From: Pseudomonas solani
GTDB taxonomy: Bacteria; Pseudomonadota; Gammaproteobacteria; Pseudomonadales; Pseudomonadaceae
NCBI RefSeq assembly: GCF_026072635.1
Contig: NZ_AP023081.1
Location: 4,274,501-4,338,500 of the forward strand
DNA: 64,000 nt
Reading direction: 5' to 3'
The notes under the pieces are model-generated. The model was not told where the DNA came from, did no database searches, and worked only from the letters and a program-made list of their open reading frames with translations. Position 1 is the stretch's first letter, and the number at the start of each line of letters is the position of its first letter. Positions 53,792 through 61,855 of this stretch are shown piece by piece. A program made the position numbers and the translations under genes.

Positions 53792-54382
53792 TTGAGCGAA
53801 CCCATCACGGATGACGACGCCGCCCTGCTGCGGCGCTACCGACACGGCGATGCCGAGGCCTTTGGCGTGCTCTACGCACGCCATCGCCTCGGCCTCTACC
53901 GTTTTCTCTGCGGGCTGTGCGGCGACGCCAGCCTGGCCGAGGAGATCTTCCAGGAAACCTGGCTGAACCTGATCCGCAGCGCCACCGAGCAGCGCGAGCA
54001 GGTGGCCTTCAAGACCTGGCTCTACCAGATCGCCCGCAACCGCCTGATCGACCATTGGCGCAAGCACGGGCGGCTGAACGGGCGTGTCGAGGAATTCGAC
54101 GAACAGGCCCATGGCGACGCCCTGCCTGGCAGCAGCGAGGACCCGGCGGAGCAGCTCAGCCTCAGTCGCGACCGCCAGCGCCTGCAGGCCGCCCTGGAAG
54201 AGCTGCCCGGCGAGCAGCGCGAGGTGTTCCTGCTGCGCGCCCATGGCGACCTCGAAGTGCATGAGATCGCCGAGATGACCCGCACGCCCGCCGAGACGGT
54301 GAAGAGCCGCCTGCGCTACGCGATGCAGAAGCTACGTCGGTTGCTGGCCGATCCGGCCGCCACCGAGGAGGTATCCACATGA
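53792..54382 (+). CDS. sbrI: ECF sigma factor, SbrI-like
   Basis: A 196-residue sigma-70 family factor with only sigma2 (about 20-85, with AEEIFQETWLNLIR) and sigma4 (about 125-185, with LPGEQREVFLLRAHG and EIAEMTRTPAETVKSRLRYAMQKLR) regions. The only usable start is TTG at 53792, right after the VWA stop. Its end overlaps the next gene by 4 bases. By gene order (MocR / sigma / anti-sigma / large protein / atuH) it corresponds to P. aeruginosa SbrI (recalled PA2896), a swarming and biofilm regulator. Confidence 0.82.
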   Translation: MSEPITDDDAALLRRYRHGDAEAFGVLYARHRLGLYRFLCGLCGDASLAEEIFQETWLNLIRSATEQREQVAFKTWLYQIARNRLIDHWRKHGRLNGRVEEFDEQAHGDALPGSSEDPAEQLSLSRDRQRLQAALEELPGEQREVFLLRAHGDLEVHEIAEMTRTPAETVKSRLRYAMQKLRRLLADPAATEEVST

Positions 54383-55182
54383 ACCAGGACCCACGCAAGC
54401 CGGAAGGGCTGGAGCAGCAGATGCTCGCCCACTTCCGTGCCCATGAAGGGGGCGAACCGTCCGCCGAACTGGATGCGCGCATCCTCGCCGCGGCGCGTGC
54501 CGCCGTGCGTCCCGCCACGCCGAGCCTGGCTGAGCGCCTTCACGCCTGGCTGTTCGGCCCCGGTGGTCGCCAGCGCTGGTCGGTGGCCTTCGCTGGCCTG
54601 GCCTGCCTGGGCATCGGTGTCAGCCTCACCTGGCGCAACCTCGACCGCCCTGACCTCGACTACGGCAACAGCGCCCCGGCCCCGGCGGCGATGATGATGC
54701 CGGCGCCCATCGTGCCCGCCGCGCCCGCGGCTGCACCGATCGCCCGCTCCAGCGTCGCGGCCGGCGACACCGCCGTGGCCGGGAGCATGGAGAGTGCCCC
54801 GGAACCCACCATCCAGGCCTACGCCGCTCCGGCGCCGGCCGAGGCACCGCAGATGGCCCGCGAGGCGAAGAAGATGGCGGCCTCGCGCCTGGCTGAAGAG
54901 GCCGAGCGCCAGGCTCCGCTGGATGCCCTGTCCGACCAGGCCGAAGTGCGCGAGCAGGCCGTCGAAACCATGAAGGCCGAAGCCTCCGCCCTGGCCGCCA
55001 AGCCGCGCATGGCACCGGGCAAGGCCAAGGAAGCCACCCTGGTGGAGCAACTCGAAGCGCTGCTGCAACTGCGCGAGAAGGGCGATACCCAGGCCGCCGA
55101 CGCGTTGCTGGCGCGTCTGCGTGAAGCCAACCCGCAACTGGATATCGAGGCCGAGCTGGCTCGGCTCGGGAAACGCCGCTGA
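54379..55182 (+). CDS. sbrR: Anti-sigma protein, SbrR-like
   Basis: A 267-residue single-pass membrane protein. A cytoplasmic N-terminus of about 65 residues is followed by a helix at about 67-85 (WSVAFAGLACLGIGVSLTW) and a periplasmic Ala/Pro-rich and helical domain. It lacks a zinc-finger HxxxCxxC. It overlaps the sigma gene, the standard sigma/anti-sigma layout, and matches recalled SbrR (PA2895). The extracytoplasmic part ends with a charged helical segment (about 195-265). The signal sensed is not known from sequence. Confidence 0.75.
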   Translation: MNQDPRKPEGLEQQMLAHFRAHEGGEPSAELDARILAAARAAVRPATPSLAERLHAWLFGPGGRQRWSVAFAGLACLGIGVSLTWRNLDRPDLDYGNSAPAPAAMMMPAPIVPAAPAAAPIARSSVAAGDTAVAGSMESAPEPTIQAYAAPAPAEAPQMAREAKKMAASRLAEEAERQAPLDALSDQAEVREQAVETMKAEASALAAKPRMAPGKAKEATLVEQLEALLQLREKGDTQAADALLARLREANPQLDIEAELARLGKRR

Positions 55183-55238
55183 TCCGGCCCCGGCGGTGTT
55201 GAACCGCCGGGGCCGCGAGCGGCGCAAGGAGCGCGCGA

Positions 55239-57683
55239 TTGTCCATCCCATCCACCGAGCCTGACGACAAGAGCTTCGGCCGCCTGCTGCTGGAACTGTT
55301 GGTGCAGCTGGCGCTGACTATCCTGCCCATCGTCATCTGCGCCTGGCTGCCCCTGCCGTTGTCGGCTGCCCTGGTGGCGCTGTTCGCCCTGGTCGTCAGC
55401 CTGGTTGCCTACCTCGGCCGCCTGGCGTTGGCCCGGCGCCTTAGCCCGCAGCTGTCCTGCGCCATGATCGGCCTGGGCATTGGCGTCGGTCGCGCGCTGC
55501 CTGGCTACTGGGGCATCTTCGCCGGCATAGTCGCGGTGTTCTGCGGCCTCGCCGCGCTGGCCGCCTGGGAGCGCCGCCTGGGTATCGCCGAGCCCGCGCC
55601 TGCGCCGGGGGCCAACGCCTGGGGCAGCGATGGCCCGCTGCTGACGCCCGAGGGCCAGCCGGTGCACAGCTTCAACTGGAGTGAAATCGCCATGGGCGGG
55701 CCCGCCTTCTGCGACCACCTGCTGCCCGACGGCGTGGTGCTGGAGGGGCTGGGCAGCTCGCTGTGCTACTCCAGTGACGGCCGTTACCTTGCCGCGCCCA
55801 TCCCCTCGCGGGGCGAATGGGGCCTGGTGATCTTCGACCGCCAGTTGCGCCGCTTGTACCAATGCGCCAACGGCCAGCAGTTCTGGGAGCTGGATGCCTT
55901 CGATGGCGAGGTGCTGCGCGGCCGCCACAGCCCGCTGGTGGCCAACCAGGCCCGCGAGGTGCGCCTCGATGAGTTGCTGGCCAGCGCACAGAGCGAAGAC
56001 TTCGTCGCACTCGGCGACCTCTGGCTCAGCCCGGCCTGGGTCGAGCGCCTGCCTGTCACCCGTGACTTTCCCGCTCCCGCTGGCGCGCACCGCCTGCGGG
56101 GCTTGCCGTACCTGCCGGCCAGCCTGCGCGAGCTGGACAACCCGCTCGCCCCCCTGGCCAACCCCGCCTGCGAGCTGTGGCTCGACGATCAGCCCAGCGG
56201 CCTGCTGCTGGCGGACGGCGAAGCGGTGATCTGGCGCGACGATGGCCGTGCCCTGGTGTGCCGTGCGCGCCCGACCGCCGAGCTGGAGCGGGGCTGGAGC
56301 AACGACTGCTGGTTGTGGGAGGAGGGGGCCGGCTGGCGTCAGCTGGAGGAGCCCTGGCAGGCCCTGGACGGCGAGCCGCGCCTCAACCTGGGCGCACCGC
56401 TGCGTATCGACGGGCAGCAGATGTGGCGCGCCGCCTATCTCGACTTCGCCGGCACCGACCGCCTCGGCTTCGGCTACGGCCTCTACAGCATCCACAGCGA
56501 CAGCGAGACCCTGGCCGGCTTCGATGAGCAGGGCCGCGCCCTGGCCGGCGAGCACCGGCTGACACAGCTGAGCCTCGGCGTATCGCTGGACGGCGCGGGG
56601 CGCACCGGCGCCAGCCTGAAGCTGCAGGCCCTGGCCAATGGCGTCGAGCCGTGCCTGGAGTGGCTGCGCGACGGCGCGGACGGCCGCCAGGGCGTCTTCG
56701 CCTGCCGCATCGGTGACTGGCGGCTCGATGGTGAATGGTGCCTGGACCACCGCGTTTCCAACTGCGGCCGTTACCTGGCCCTGGTGGCGTTCGCCGAGGC
56801 CCCGGCCGTGCCCCATCGCCTGGTGGTGGCGGATATCCGCGAGCGCCGCCTGCGGGTGCTGGAGCAACCCTTGCTGATCGCCCGGCTGCATGACTTCCAC
56901 GAGGGTGTCGTCAGCCTCGCCCATGTCCTCGGGCGCCTGCCCGAAGGGCACGAATCCGGCCCCCTGCAGCGCTTCACCGAGGCGGCCCCGGACGCACAGC
57001 GGGCCGCCACCTTCATGGCCGCTGGTGGCGAGCGCCTCTATTACGAGGTGGCACGGGTGGCCGTCGACCCCGACGCGCTGCGCCTGTTGCCGGCCTGGCG
57101 CCTGGCCGAGTGCCCGCCGGTTGCCAACGCGCAGGGGGATTTCGTCCTGCCTGCGCCTGGCGGTGGGGATGCCGCCTGGCTGTTCGGCTGCGAAAGCCGC
57201 TTCGCCGACAGCTACCTGCGTGAGCAGGAGCCCCGCCTGGGCGGTTGCCTGCTCACGGCCTCCGGCTGCGCGATCGCCGACCTGGGCCCGGCGATGATCT
57301 GGTCGGCCGATGGCCGCTACCTGGCGCTGACCCGCTTCGGCGAATTCCACGATCTACGGGCCGGCAGCTACCCGCTCTGGCACCTGCTGGTGCTGGATAC
57401 CCACGAACACCGCCTGCACCGCTGCGCCGATCCCATCGGTCTTATGCCGCGCTTCGAGGGCTTCGATGCCGAGGGCCTGCGCATGCGCGTTCATGCCTAT
57501 GCCTACGAAGTGGAGGACGACGACGGCGAGCTGCGCTGTTTCAGCCTCGATGAACTGCTGGCGCTGCGAGCGGAACCCTTGCGGCACCAAGGGACGCTCT
57601 GGCTGTCCGAGGCGGAGCGGGAGCGCTTCGGCCTCTGGCTGCAACAGGACACAAGACACCTCGACCCCTGGAGAACCCCATGA
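55239..57683 (+). CDS. Large membrane protein with propeller-like repeats, unknown function
   Basis: An 814-residue protein. About four hydrophobic segments lie in residues 10-115. The remainder is soluble and rich in aromatic residues, with at least three repeat units of the type S-D-G-R-Y-L-A followed by two strands (near residues 177, 508 and 688: CYSSDGRYLAAP, SNCGRYLALVAF, WSADGRYLALTRF), resembling beta-propeller blades. Family not recognised. The start is TTG at 55239 with AAGGA upstream. By order it matches recalled PAO1 PA2894. It overlaps the next gene by 4 bases. Confidence 0.75.
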   Translation: MSIPSTEPDDKSFGRLLLELLVQLALTILPIVICAWLPLPLSAALVALFALVVSLVAYLGRLALARRLSPQLSCAMIGLGIGVGRALPGYWGIFAGIVAVFCGLAALAAWERRLGIAEPAPAPGANAWGSDGPLLTPEGQPVHSFNWSEIAMGGPAFCDHLLPDGVVLEGLGSSLCYSSDGRYLAAPIPSRGEWGLVIFDRQLRRLYQCANGQQFWELDAFDGEVLRGRHSPLVANQAREVRLDELLASAQSEDFVALGDLWLSPAWVERLPVTRDFPAPAGAHRLRGLPYLPASLRELDNPLAPLANPACELWLDDQPSGLLLADGEAVIWRDDGRALVCRARPTAELERGWSNDCWLWEEGAGWRQLEEPWQALDGEPRLNLGAPLRIDGQQMWRAAYLDFAGTDRLGFGYGLYSIHSDSETLAGFDEQGRALAGEHRLTQLSLGVSLDGAGRTGASLKLQALANGVEPCLEWLRDGADGRQGVFACRIGDWRLDGEWCLDHRVSNCGRYLALVAFAEAPAVPHRLVVADIRERRLRVLEQPLLIARLHDFHEGVVSLAHVLGRLPEGHESGPLQRFTEAAPDAQRAATFMAAGGERLYYEVARVAVDPDALRLLPAWRLAECPPVANAQGDFVLPAPGGGDAAWLFGCESRFADSYLREQEPRLGGCLLTASGCAIADLGPAMIWSADGRYLALTRFGEFHDLRAGSYPLWHLLVLDTHEHRLHRCADPIGLMPRFEGFDAEGLRMRVHAYAYEVEDDDGELRCFSLDELLALRAEPLRHQGTLWLSEAERERFGLWLQQDTRHLDPWRTP

Positions 57684-58018
57684 CCGACAGCCCCACTGCG
57701 ATCCTCTCGCTGTTCACCACCATCGGCCTGCTGCCTCTGGTGGTGGTCTGGCTGCTGGGCTGCGCCCTGGCCGCCCGCTACTGGCGCGCCCAGCCCCGCG
57801 CCGCCGGCCTGTGCCTGGCCAGCATGCTGATCCTGCTGGTGTGGCAGGGCATGACCATCGCCCTGCACGCGCTGATTCCGATCCTGGCCTTCGATATCTG
57901 GCCCGACGCGGAGCCCATGTACTTCTACGCCGCCATCAATCTGCTCGGCAGCCTGATCCACACCCTGGCCTTCGGCCTGCTGATCTGGGCGGTCTTTACC
58001 GGTCGGGAAGGGGTGTAA
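57680..58018 (+). CDS. Small three-helix membrane protein, unknown function
   Basis: A 112-residue protein with three hydrophobic helices (about 8-28, 40-65 and 76-100). No family recognised. It overlaps the 814-residue gene by 4 bases (ATGA), so the two are translated together and may form one complex. A lipoprotein gene follows 87 bases later. Confidence 0.7.
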   Translation: MTDSPTAILSLFTTIGLLPLVVVWLLGCALAARYWRAQPRAAGLCLASMLILLVWQGMTIALHALIPILAFDIWPDAEPMYFYAAINLLGSLIHTLAFGLLIWAVFTGREGV

Positions 58019-58105
58019 AGCTTTGGCAAGTTCCCGGGTTCGGGGTTGCCAGGGCGGGAGGGAGGGGCGAGCATGGCCCTTCATGCCTTGCCTTGCACAC
58101 TGCCC

Positions 58106-58690
58106 ATGACCCGTTTCCCATTCGCTTTATTGCTGTTCCTCGGCCTGCTCGCCGGCTGTGAGCAGGAAGCGCCGCCACCGCAGAAGCCCCCCGCCAGCCC
58201 ACCGCCGGTGACCCAGGCCGAGAAGCCGGCGCCCGCCGCCCCGGCCAAGGAGGCACCAGCGGCCAAGCCCGTTAGCGAGGCGCCCAAGGTGGCGAGCGAA
58301 ACGCCCAGGCCCACCGCCAAGCCCGAACAGAAGCCCGCAGCCAAACCAGAAGCCAAGGCCGAAGCCAAACCGAAGGCGGACGCCAAGCCCGTCGCCAAGG
58401 CGGCCCAGCCGGCCACCAGCCCAGCCGGCAATGCACGCAAGCCGGAAAAGACCGAACTGCCCAAGGCCAAACTCGACCTGCGCCTGCCCAAGCACCTGGT
58501 GGACAAACTCGAGCCCGAGATCGTGGAGGAGCGCAAGGCCGAAGAGCCCTTGCTGCCGCCGATGTTCACCGAGAAGGCGCCCACCGAAGGCCCCTTCCAG
58601 CTCAACGGCAAGCTGCTCACCAACGAAAAGGAAGACGACTACTGGCGCTCGGTGGAAGGGGCGGAGCTGCAGTTCGAGTTCAAGCAGTAA
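58106..58690 (+). CDS. Ala/Lys/Pro-rich lipoprotein
   Basis: A 194-residue lipoprotein. The start at 58106 gives MTRFPFALLLFLGLLAGC with Cys18 as lipidation site; a start at 58073 would add 11 residues. Residues 25-120 are low-complexity, made of Ala, Lys, Pro and Glu (PAAKPEAKAEAKPKADAKP type), like wall-spanning linkers. A short C-terminal part (KLDLRLPKHLVDKLEPEIVEE to the end) is conserved-looking. It may reach across the periplasm; function unknown. Confidence 0.72.
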   Translation: MTRFPFALLLFLGLLAGCEQEAPPPQKPPASPPPVTQAEKPAPAAPAKEAPAAKPVSEAPKVASETPRPTAKPEQKPAAKPEAKAEAKPKADAKPVAKAAQPATSPAGNARKPEKTELPKAKLDLRLPKHLVDKLEPEIVEERKAEEPLLPPMFTEKAPTEGPFQLNGKLLTNEKEDDYWRSVEGAELQFEFKQ

Positions 58691-58714
58691 CGGCGCATCG
58701 GCGCTAGTCGCGGC

Positions 58715-58799
58715 GTAGGGTGGACCCCGCTTTATCGGTCCACCTTTGGTGCTTTCCGGCGGCACCTTAGGTGGATGAAAAGAGCGTCATCCACCCTAC
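58715..58799. repeat. Intergenic inverted-repeat element
   Basis: Outer arms GTAGGGTGGA (58715-58724) and TCCACCCTAC (58790-58799) are perfect. Inside, GGTGGACC pairs with GGTCCACC and further short palindromes follow. The GTAGGGTGG core also occurs at 1714. It looks like a miniature dispersed repeat and could fold as RNA between the convergent genes at either side. Confidence 0.75.
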
Positions 58800-58856
58800 A
58801 TCCGGCCCAACTCCGCGTTGCCAGCCCTGGCCAGCGAACCCGCGGCAAAGGGCGGA

Positions 58857-60683
58857 TCAGAAGCGGTATTCCCCGCTCTGGATCGCCTGGTGCAGCACGT
58901 TGTCCAGCGGGCGGAAGGCGTTTTCGCCGGGCAGGCGCACGAACAGCGGCTCGCTGATCTGGCCCGGGTCGAAGCCGCTCTTCTTCAGATCGGTCTTCTT
59001 GTATTTGAAGGTGCCGGTGGTCTCGATCTCCGCCAGCAGGCGGATGAACAGCGGGGCCGCATAAGGCGGCAGCTCGCGGTCCAGGTGCTCGGCCACCGCC
59101 TGGGCGTCCAGCTCAGCCCCGGTGCCCAGGCGCAGCGCAGCCATGCCGCAGCGGCCGTTGGTGCCGGGAATCTCCACCCCATAGACCACCGCATCCTCCA
59201 CGCCGCCGAAGGCGCCCAGCACGCTTTCCACCTCGGTGGTGGAGACGTTCTCGCCCTTCCAGCGGAAGGTGTCGCCGAGGCGGTCGACGAACTGCGCGTG
59301 CTTGCAGCCGATGTCGCGCATCAGGTCGCCGGTGTTGAACCAGGCATCGCCCTTCTTGAACACGTCCCGCAGGATCACCGACTCGCTCTTGGCCGGGTCG
59401 GTGTAGCCGTCGAACGGCCACTTGGGGCTGATCTCGCTGATCAGCAGGCCCGGCTCGCCGGTGGCGACCTTCTCCAGGTAGCCCTTGTGGTCACGTACCG
59501 GGCGGTCGCTTTCCAGGTCGTAGCGCACGATGGCGTAGGTGGCCGGGGAGAAGCCCACGGTGTTGTCGAAGTTGAACACGTTGGTGAAGCCGATGTTGCC
59601 TTCGCTGGAGGCATAGAACTCGGTGATGCGCTCGATGCCGAAGCGCTCCTTGAACTCGGCCCAGATGGCCGGACGCAGGCCGTTGCCGATCATGCAGGTG
59701 AGGCTGTTGTTGCGTTCTTCCTCGCTCGGCGCCTGGTTCAGCAGGTAACGGCACAGCTCGCCGATGTAGCCGAAGCAGGTGGCCTGGTACTGGGCCACGT
59801 CCTTCCAGAAGCTGCTGGCGGAGAACTTGCGGCGCAGGGCGATGGCGGCGCCGCCGGCCAGCACCGAGGCCCAGCTCACGGTGACCGCATTGTTGTGGTA
59901 GCAGGGCAGGGTCAGGTAGAAGACGTCGGTGTCCTTCAGCCCCAGGCCGGAGTGGCCGAAGCCGCCATAGGCCTTGATCCACTTGCCGTGGCTGAGGATC
60001 GACGCCTTGGGTAGCCCCGTGGTGCCCGAGGTGTAGATGTAGAAGCACGGGTCCTTGAGGCGCACCTTGGCGGTTTCCGCGGGGTTGTCGGCGCTGTGCT
60101 CACCGGCCAGGCGCATCAGGTTGGCCCAGCCCCGTGGGGCCTGGCCCGGGTCGCGGCGGGTGTCGGCGTCGGCTATCCAGTAGCGGTGCCCGGCGCTGTT
60201 GCCCAGCTCCTCCTCGACTTCCTCGAAGGCATCCCGCAGCTCCTCGCCCACCACGTAGTGGCTGGCCTTGACCAGGGTCAGGCTGTGGGCCAGCACCTTG
60301 CCGCGCTGGGTGGTGTTGACCAGCGCGGCGATGGCGCCGAGCTTGGCCAGGGCCGCCAGCACCGCCAGCACCTCGATGCGGTTCTCCAGCATCACCGCCA
60401 CCACCTTGCCGTGGGCCACGCCCTCGGACTTGAGCGCGTGGGCCAGGCGGTTGGCCCAGGCGTTGAACTCGGTGTAGGTCAGGCGGCGGGTCTCGTCGAT
60501 CACCGCCGGGCGCTGGGGGAATTTCTGCGCGGCGCGTTCCAGCGCCCAGCCCAGCGACAGCGTTTTCTCGCGGTTGCGGATGCCGGTGTAGTACAGGCCC
60601 AGCAGCATGCGCGGTACACGTGGCAGGTTGCCCGGCAGGCGGGCGAGAAAGCGGAACGGGGAAATCAGATCGGCCTGGGTCAT
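58857..60683 (-). CDS. atuH: Long-chain acyl-CoA synthetase, FATP-like, AtuH
   Basis: A 608-residue AMP-forming acyl-CoA ligase. The AMP motif is YIYTSGTTGLPKASILSHG, and FYASSEGNIGF and GENVSTTEVESVL are A5/A8-like motifs. The layout (RMLLGLYYTGIRNREKTLSLG at the N-terminus) is of the FATP group for very long or unusual acids. Gene order places it as atuH of the acyclic terpene pathway, where it may activate citronellate or geranate. A terminator after its stop is not evident. The gene is separated by 174 bases from atuG. Confidence 0.86.
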   Translation of the reverse strand: MTQADLISPFRFLARLPGNLPRVPRMLLGLYYTGIRNREKTLSLGWALERAAQKFPQRPAVIDETRRLTYTEFNAWANRLAHALKSEGVAHGKVVAVMLENRIEVLAVLAALAKLGAIAALVNTTQRGKVLAHSLTLVKASHYVVGEELRDAFEEVEEELGNSAGHRYWIADADTRRDPGQAPRGWANLMRLAGEHSADNPAETAKVRLKDPCFYIYTSGTTGLPKASILSHGKWIKAYGGFGHSGLGLKDTDVFYLTLPCYHNNAVTVSWASVLAGGAAIALRRKFSASSFWKDVAQYQATCFGYIGELCRYLLNQAPSEEERNNSLTCMIGNGLRPAIWAEFKERFGIERITEFYASSEGNIGFTNVFNFDNTVGFSPATYAIVRYDLESDRPVRDHKGYLEKVATGEPGLLISEISPKWPFDGYTDPAKSESVILRDVFKKGDAWFNTGDLMRDIGCKHAQFVDRLGDTFRWKGENVSTTEVESVLGAFGGVEDAVVYGVEIPGTNGRCGMAALRLGTGAELDAQAVAEHLDRELPPYAAPLFIRLLAEIETTGTFKYKKTDLKKSGFDPGQISEPLFVRLPGENAFRPLDNVLHQAIQSGEYRF

Positions 60684-60857
60684 GGCTCTCGCACTTTGTC
60701 GTTGTTGTGGGCAGGCAATGGCGCTTTCACGACTGTAGAAGCCGTTCGGGCAAAACGGTATGACCGTGGCGCGGGGAAGGGCGGGCAGATGGGCAAATAG
60801 AGGCGCCCGCCCCGCGCAGAAACTTGGCGTGGGGCGTGCGTAGCCCGGGAGGGGCGA
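60684..60857. other. Intergenic gap between atuG and atuH
   Basis: 174 bases with no recognised gene, terminator or promoter. AtuG and AtuH lie on the same strand, so read-through from the atu promoter is expected. Confidence 0.35.
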
Positions 60858-61682
60858 TCAGTCGAGGAACAGGTCCGGCACCAGGCTGCCGCCCTCGGGG
60901 TCGAAGCGGTAGTGCTCGAACTCGGTCTGGCCCTGCTCGCGGAGGATTTCCTCGTCGATCAGCAGGCGCCCGGTGATGCTGCGGCCGGTGCTGGAGAGGA
61001 TGGCGTAGGCGGCGTCGGCCATGATCGCCGGGGTACGCGAGCGCTTGAAGGCGTCACGGCTGCCCAGCTCGAACTCGATGGCGGCGGTGGCGATCATGGT
61101 TTGCGGCCACAGCGAGTTGACGCTGATGCCGTACTTCTTGAACTCCTCGCTCATGCCCAGGGTGAGCATGCTCATGCCGTACTTGGTGACGGTGTAGGGG
61201 CCGTGCTGGGCGAACCACTTGGGTGCCAGGTTGAGGGGCGGCGACAGGTTGATGATGTGACCCGCCGCGCTCTTCTTCAGGAAGGGCAGGGCGGCCTGGC
61301 TGCAAACCATCACCGCGCGGGTGTTGATCTGGTACAGCAGGTCGAAGCGCTTGGGCTCCAGGTGCTCGACCCCCACCAGTTTGATGGCCCCGGCGTTGTT
61401 CACCAGCGCATCGATACCGCCGAAGTGCTCGGCGGCCTGGGCCATGGCGTCCCGCACGGCGGCCTCGTTGCGCACGTCCAGCTGCAGGGCCAGGGCCTTG
61501 CCACCGGCGGCCTCCACTTCCTCGGCAACGCTGAAGATGGTGCCCAGCAGCTTGGCATGGGGCTCGGCGCTCTTCGCCGCGATGACGATATTGGCGCCAT
61601 CGGCCGCCGCGCGCAGGGCGATCTCACGGCCGATGCCCCGGCTGGCGCCGGTGATGAACAGGGTTTTGGCAGATAGGCTCAT
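60858..61682 (-). CDS. atuG: Short-chain dehydrogenase AtuG
   Basis: A 274-residue SDR enzyme. The cofactor motif is TGASRGIGREIA near residue 12, NNAGAIKL near 95 and the active-site YTVTKYG near 163. A GPYTVTK layout with Tyr and Lys is seen. The C-terminus is longer than in classical SDRs, with ILREQGQTEFEHYRFDPEG. AGGAG precedes the ATG by about 8 bases. By order it is atuG; its role in citronellol/geraniol degradation is unproven. Confidence 0.82.
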   Translation of the reverse strand: MSLSAKTLFITGASRGIGREIALRAAADGANIVIAAKSAEPHAKLLGTIFSVAEEVEAAGGKALALQLDVRNEAAVRDAMAQAAEHFGGIDALVNNAGAIKLVGVEHLEPKRFDLLYQINTRAVMVCSQAALPFLKKSAAGHIINLSPPLNLAPKWFAQHGPYTVTKYGMSMLTLGMSEEFKKYGISVNSLWPQTMIATAAIEFELGSRDAFKRSRTPAIMADAAYAILSSTGRSITGRLLIDEEILREQGQTEFEHYRFDPEGGSLVPDLFLD

Positions 61683-61730
61683 TGCAGTGCTCCTGATTGT
61701 TGTTATCGGTCCCAGCTGAAAGCCTGAAGC

Positions 61731-61800
61731 TAGAAGCTAGAAGCTAGAAGCTAGAAGCTAGAAGCTAGAAGCTAGAAGCTAGAAGCTAGAAGCTAGAAGC
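61731..61800. repeat. Ten perfect tandem copies of the heptamer TAGAAGC
   Basis: 70 bases of uninterrupted TAGAAGC units between atuF and atuG. The flanks are imperfect inverted arms: 61714-61736 matches the reverse complement of a segment near 61825-61847 at about 20 of 23 positions. The unit is not a multiple of 3, so it must stay non-coding; copy number could vary by slippage. Confidence 0.9.
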
Positions 61801-61855
61801 CCGCACCCGCCTGCTCTTGTCTTCCAGCTTCAGGCTTCAAGCTTCCAGCTGCTTT

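Noticed and set aside
54819..57350. An 843-codon minus-strand frame antisense to the sbrR and 814-residue protein genes
   Set aside because: No ribosome site and no recognisable motif; the plus-strand genes have overlapping starts and stops and membrane or repeat features.
61731..61800. The TAGAAGC array as a possible CRISPR
   Set aside because: The units are contiguous heptamers without spacers and no cas gene is near.
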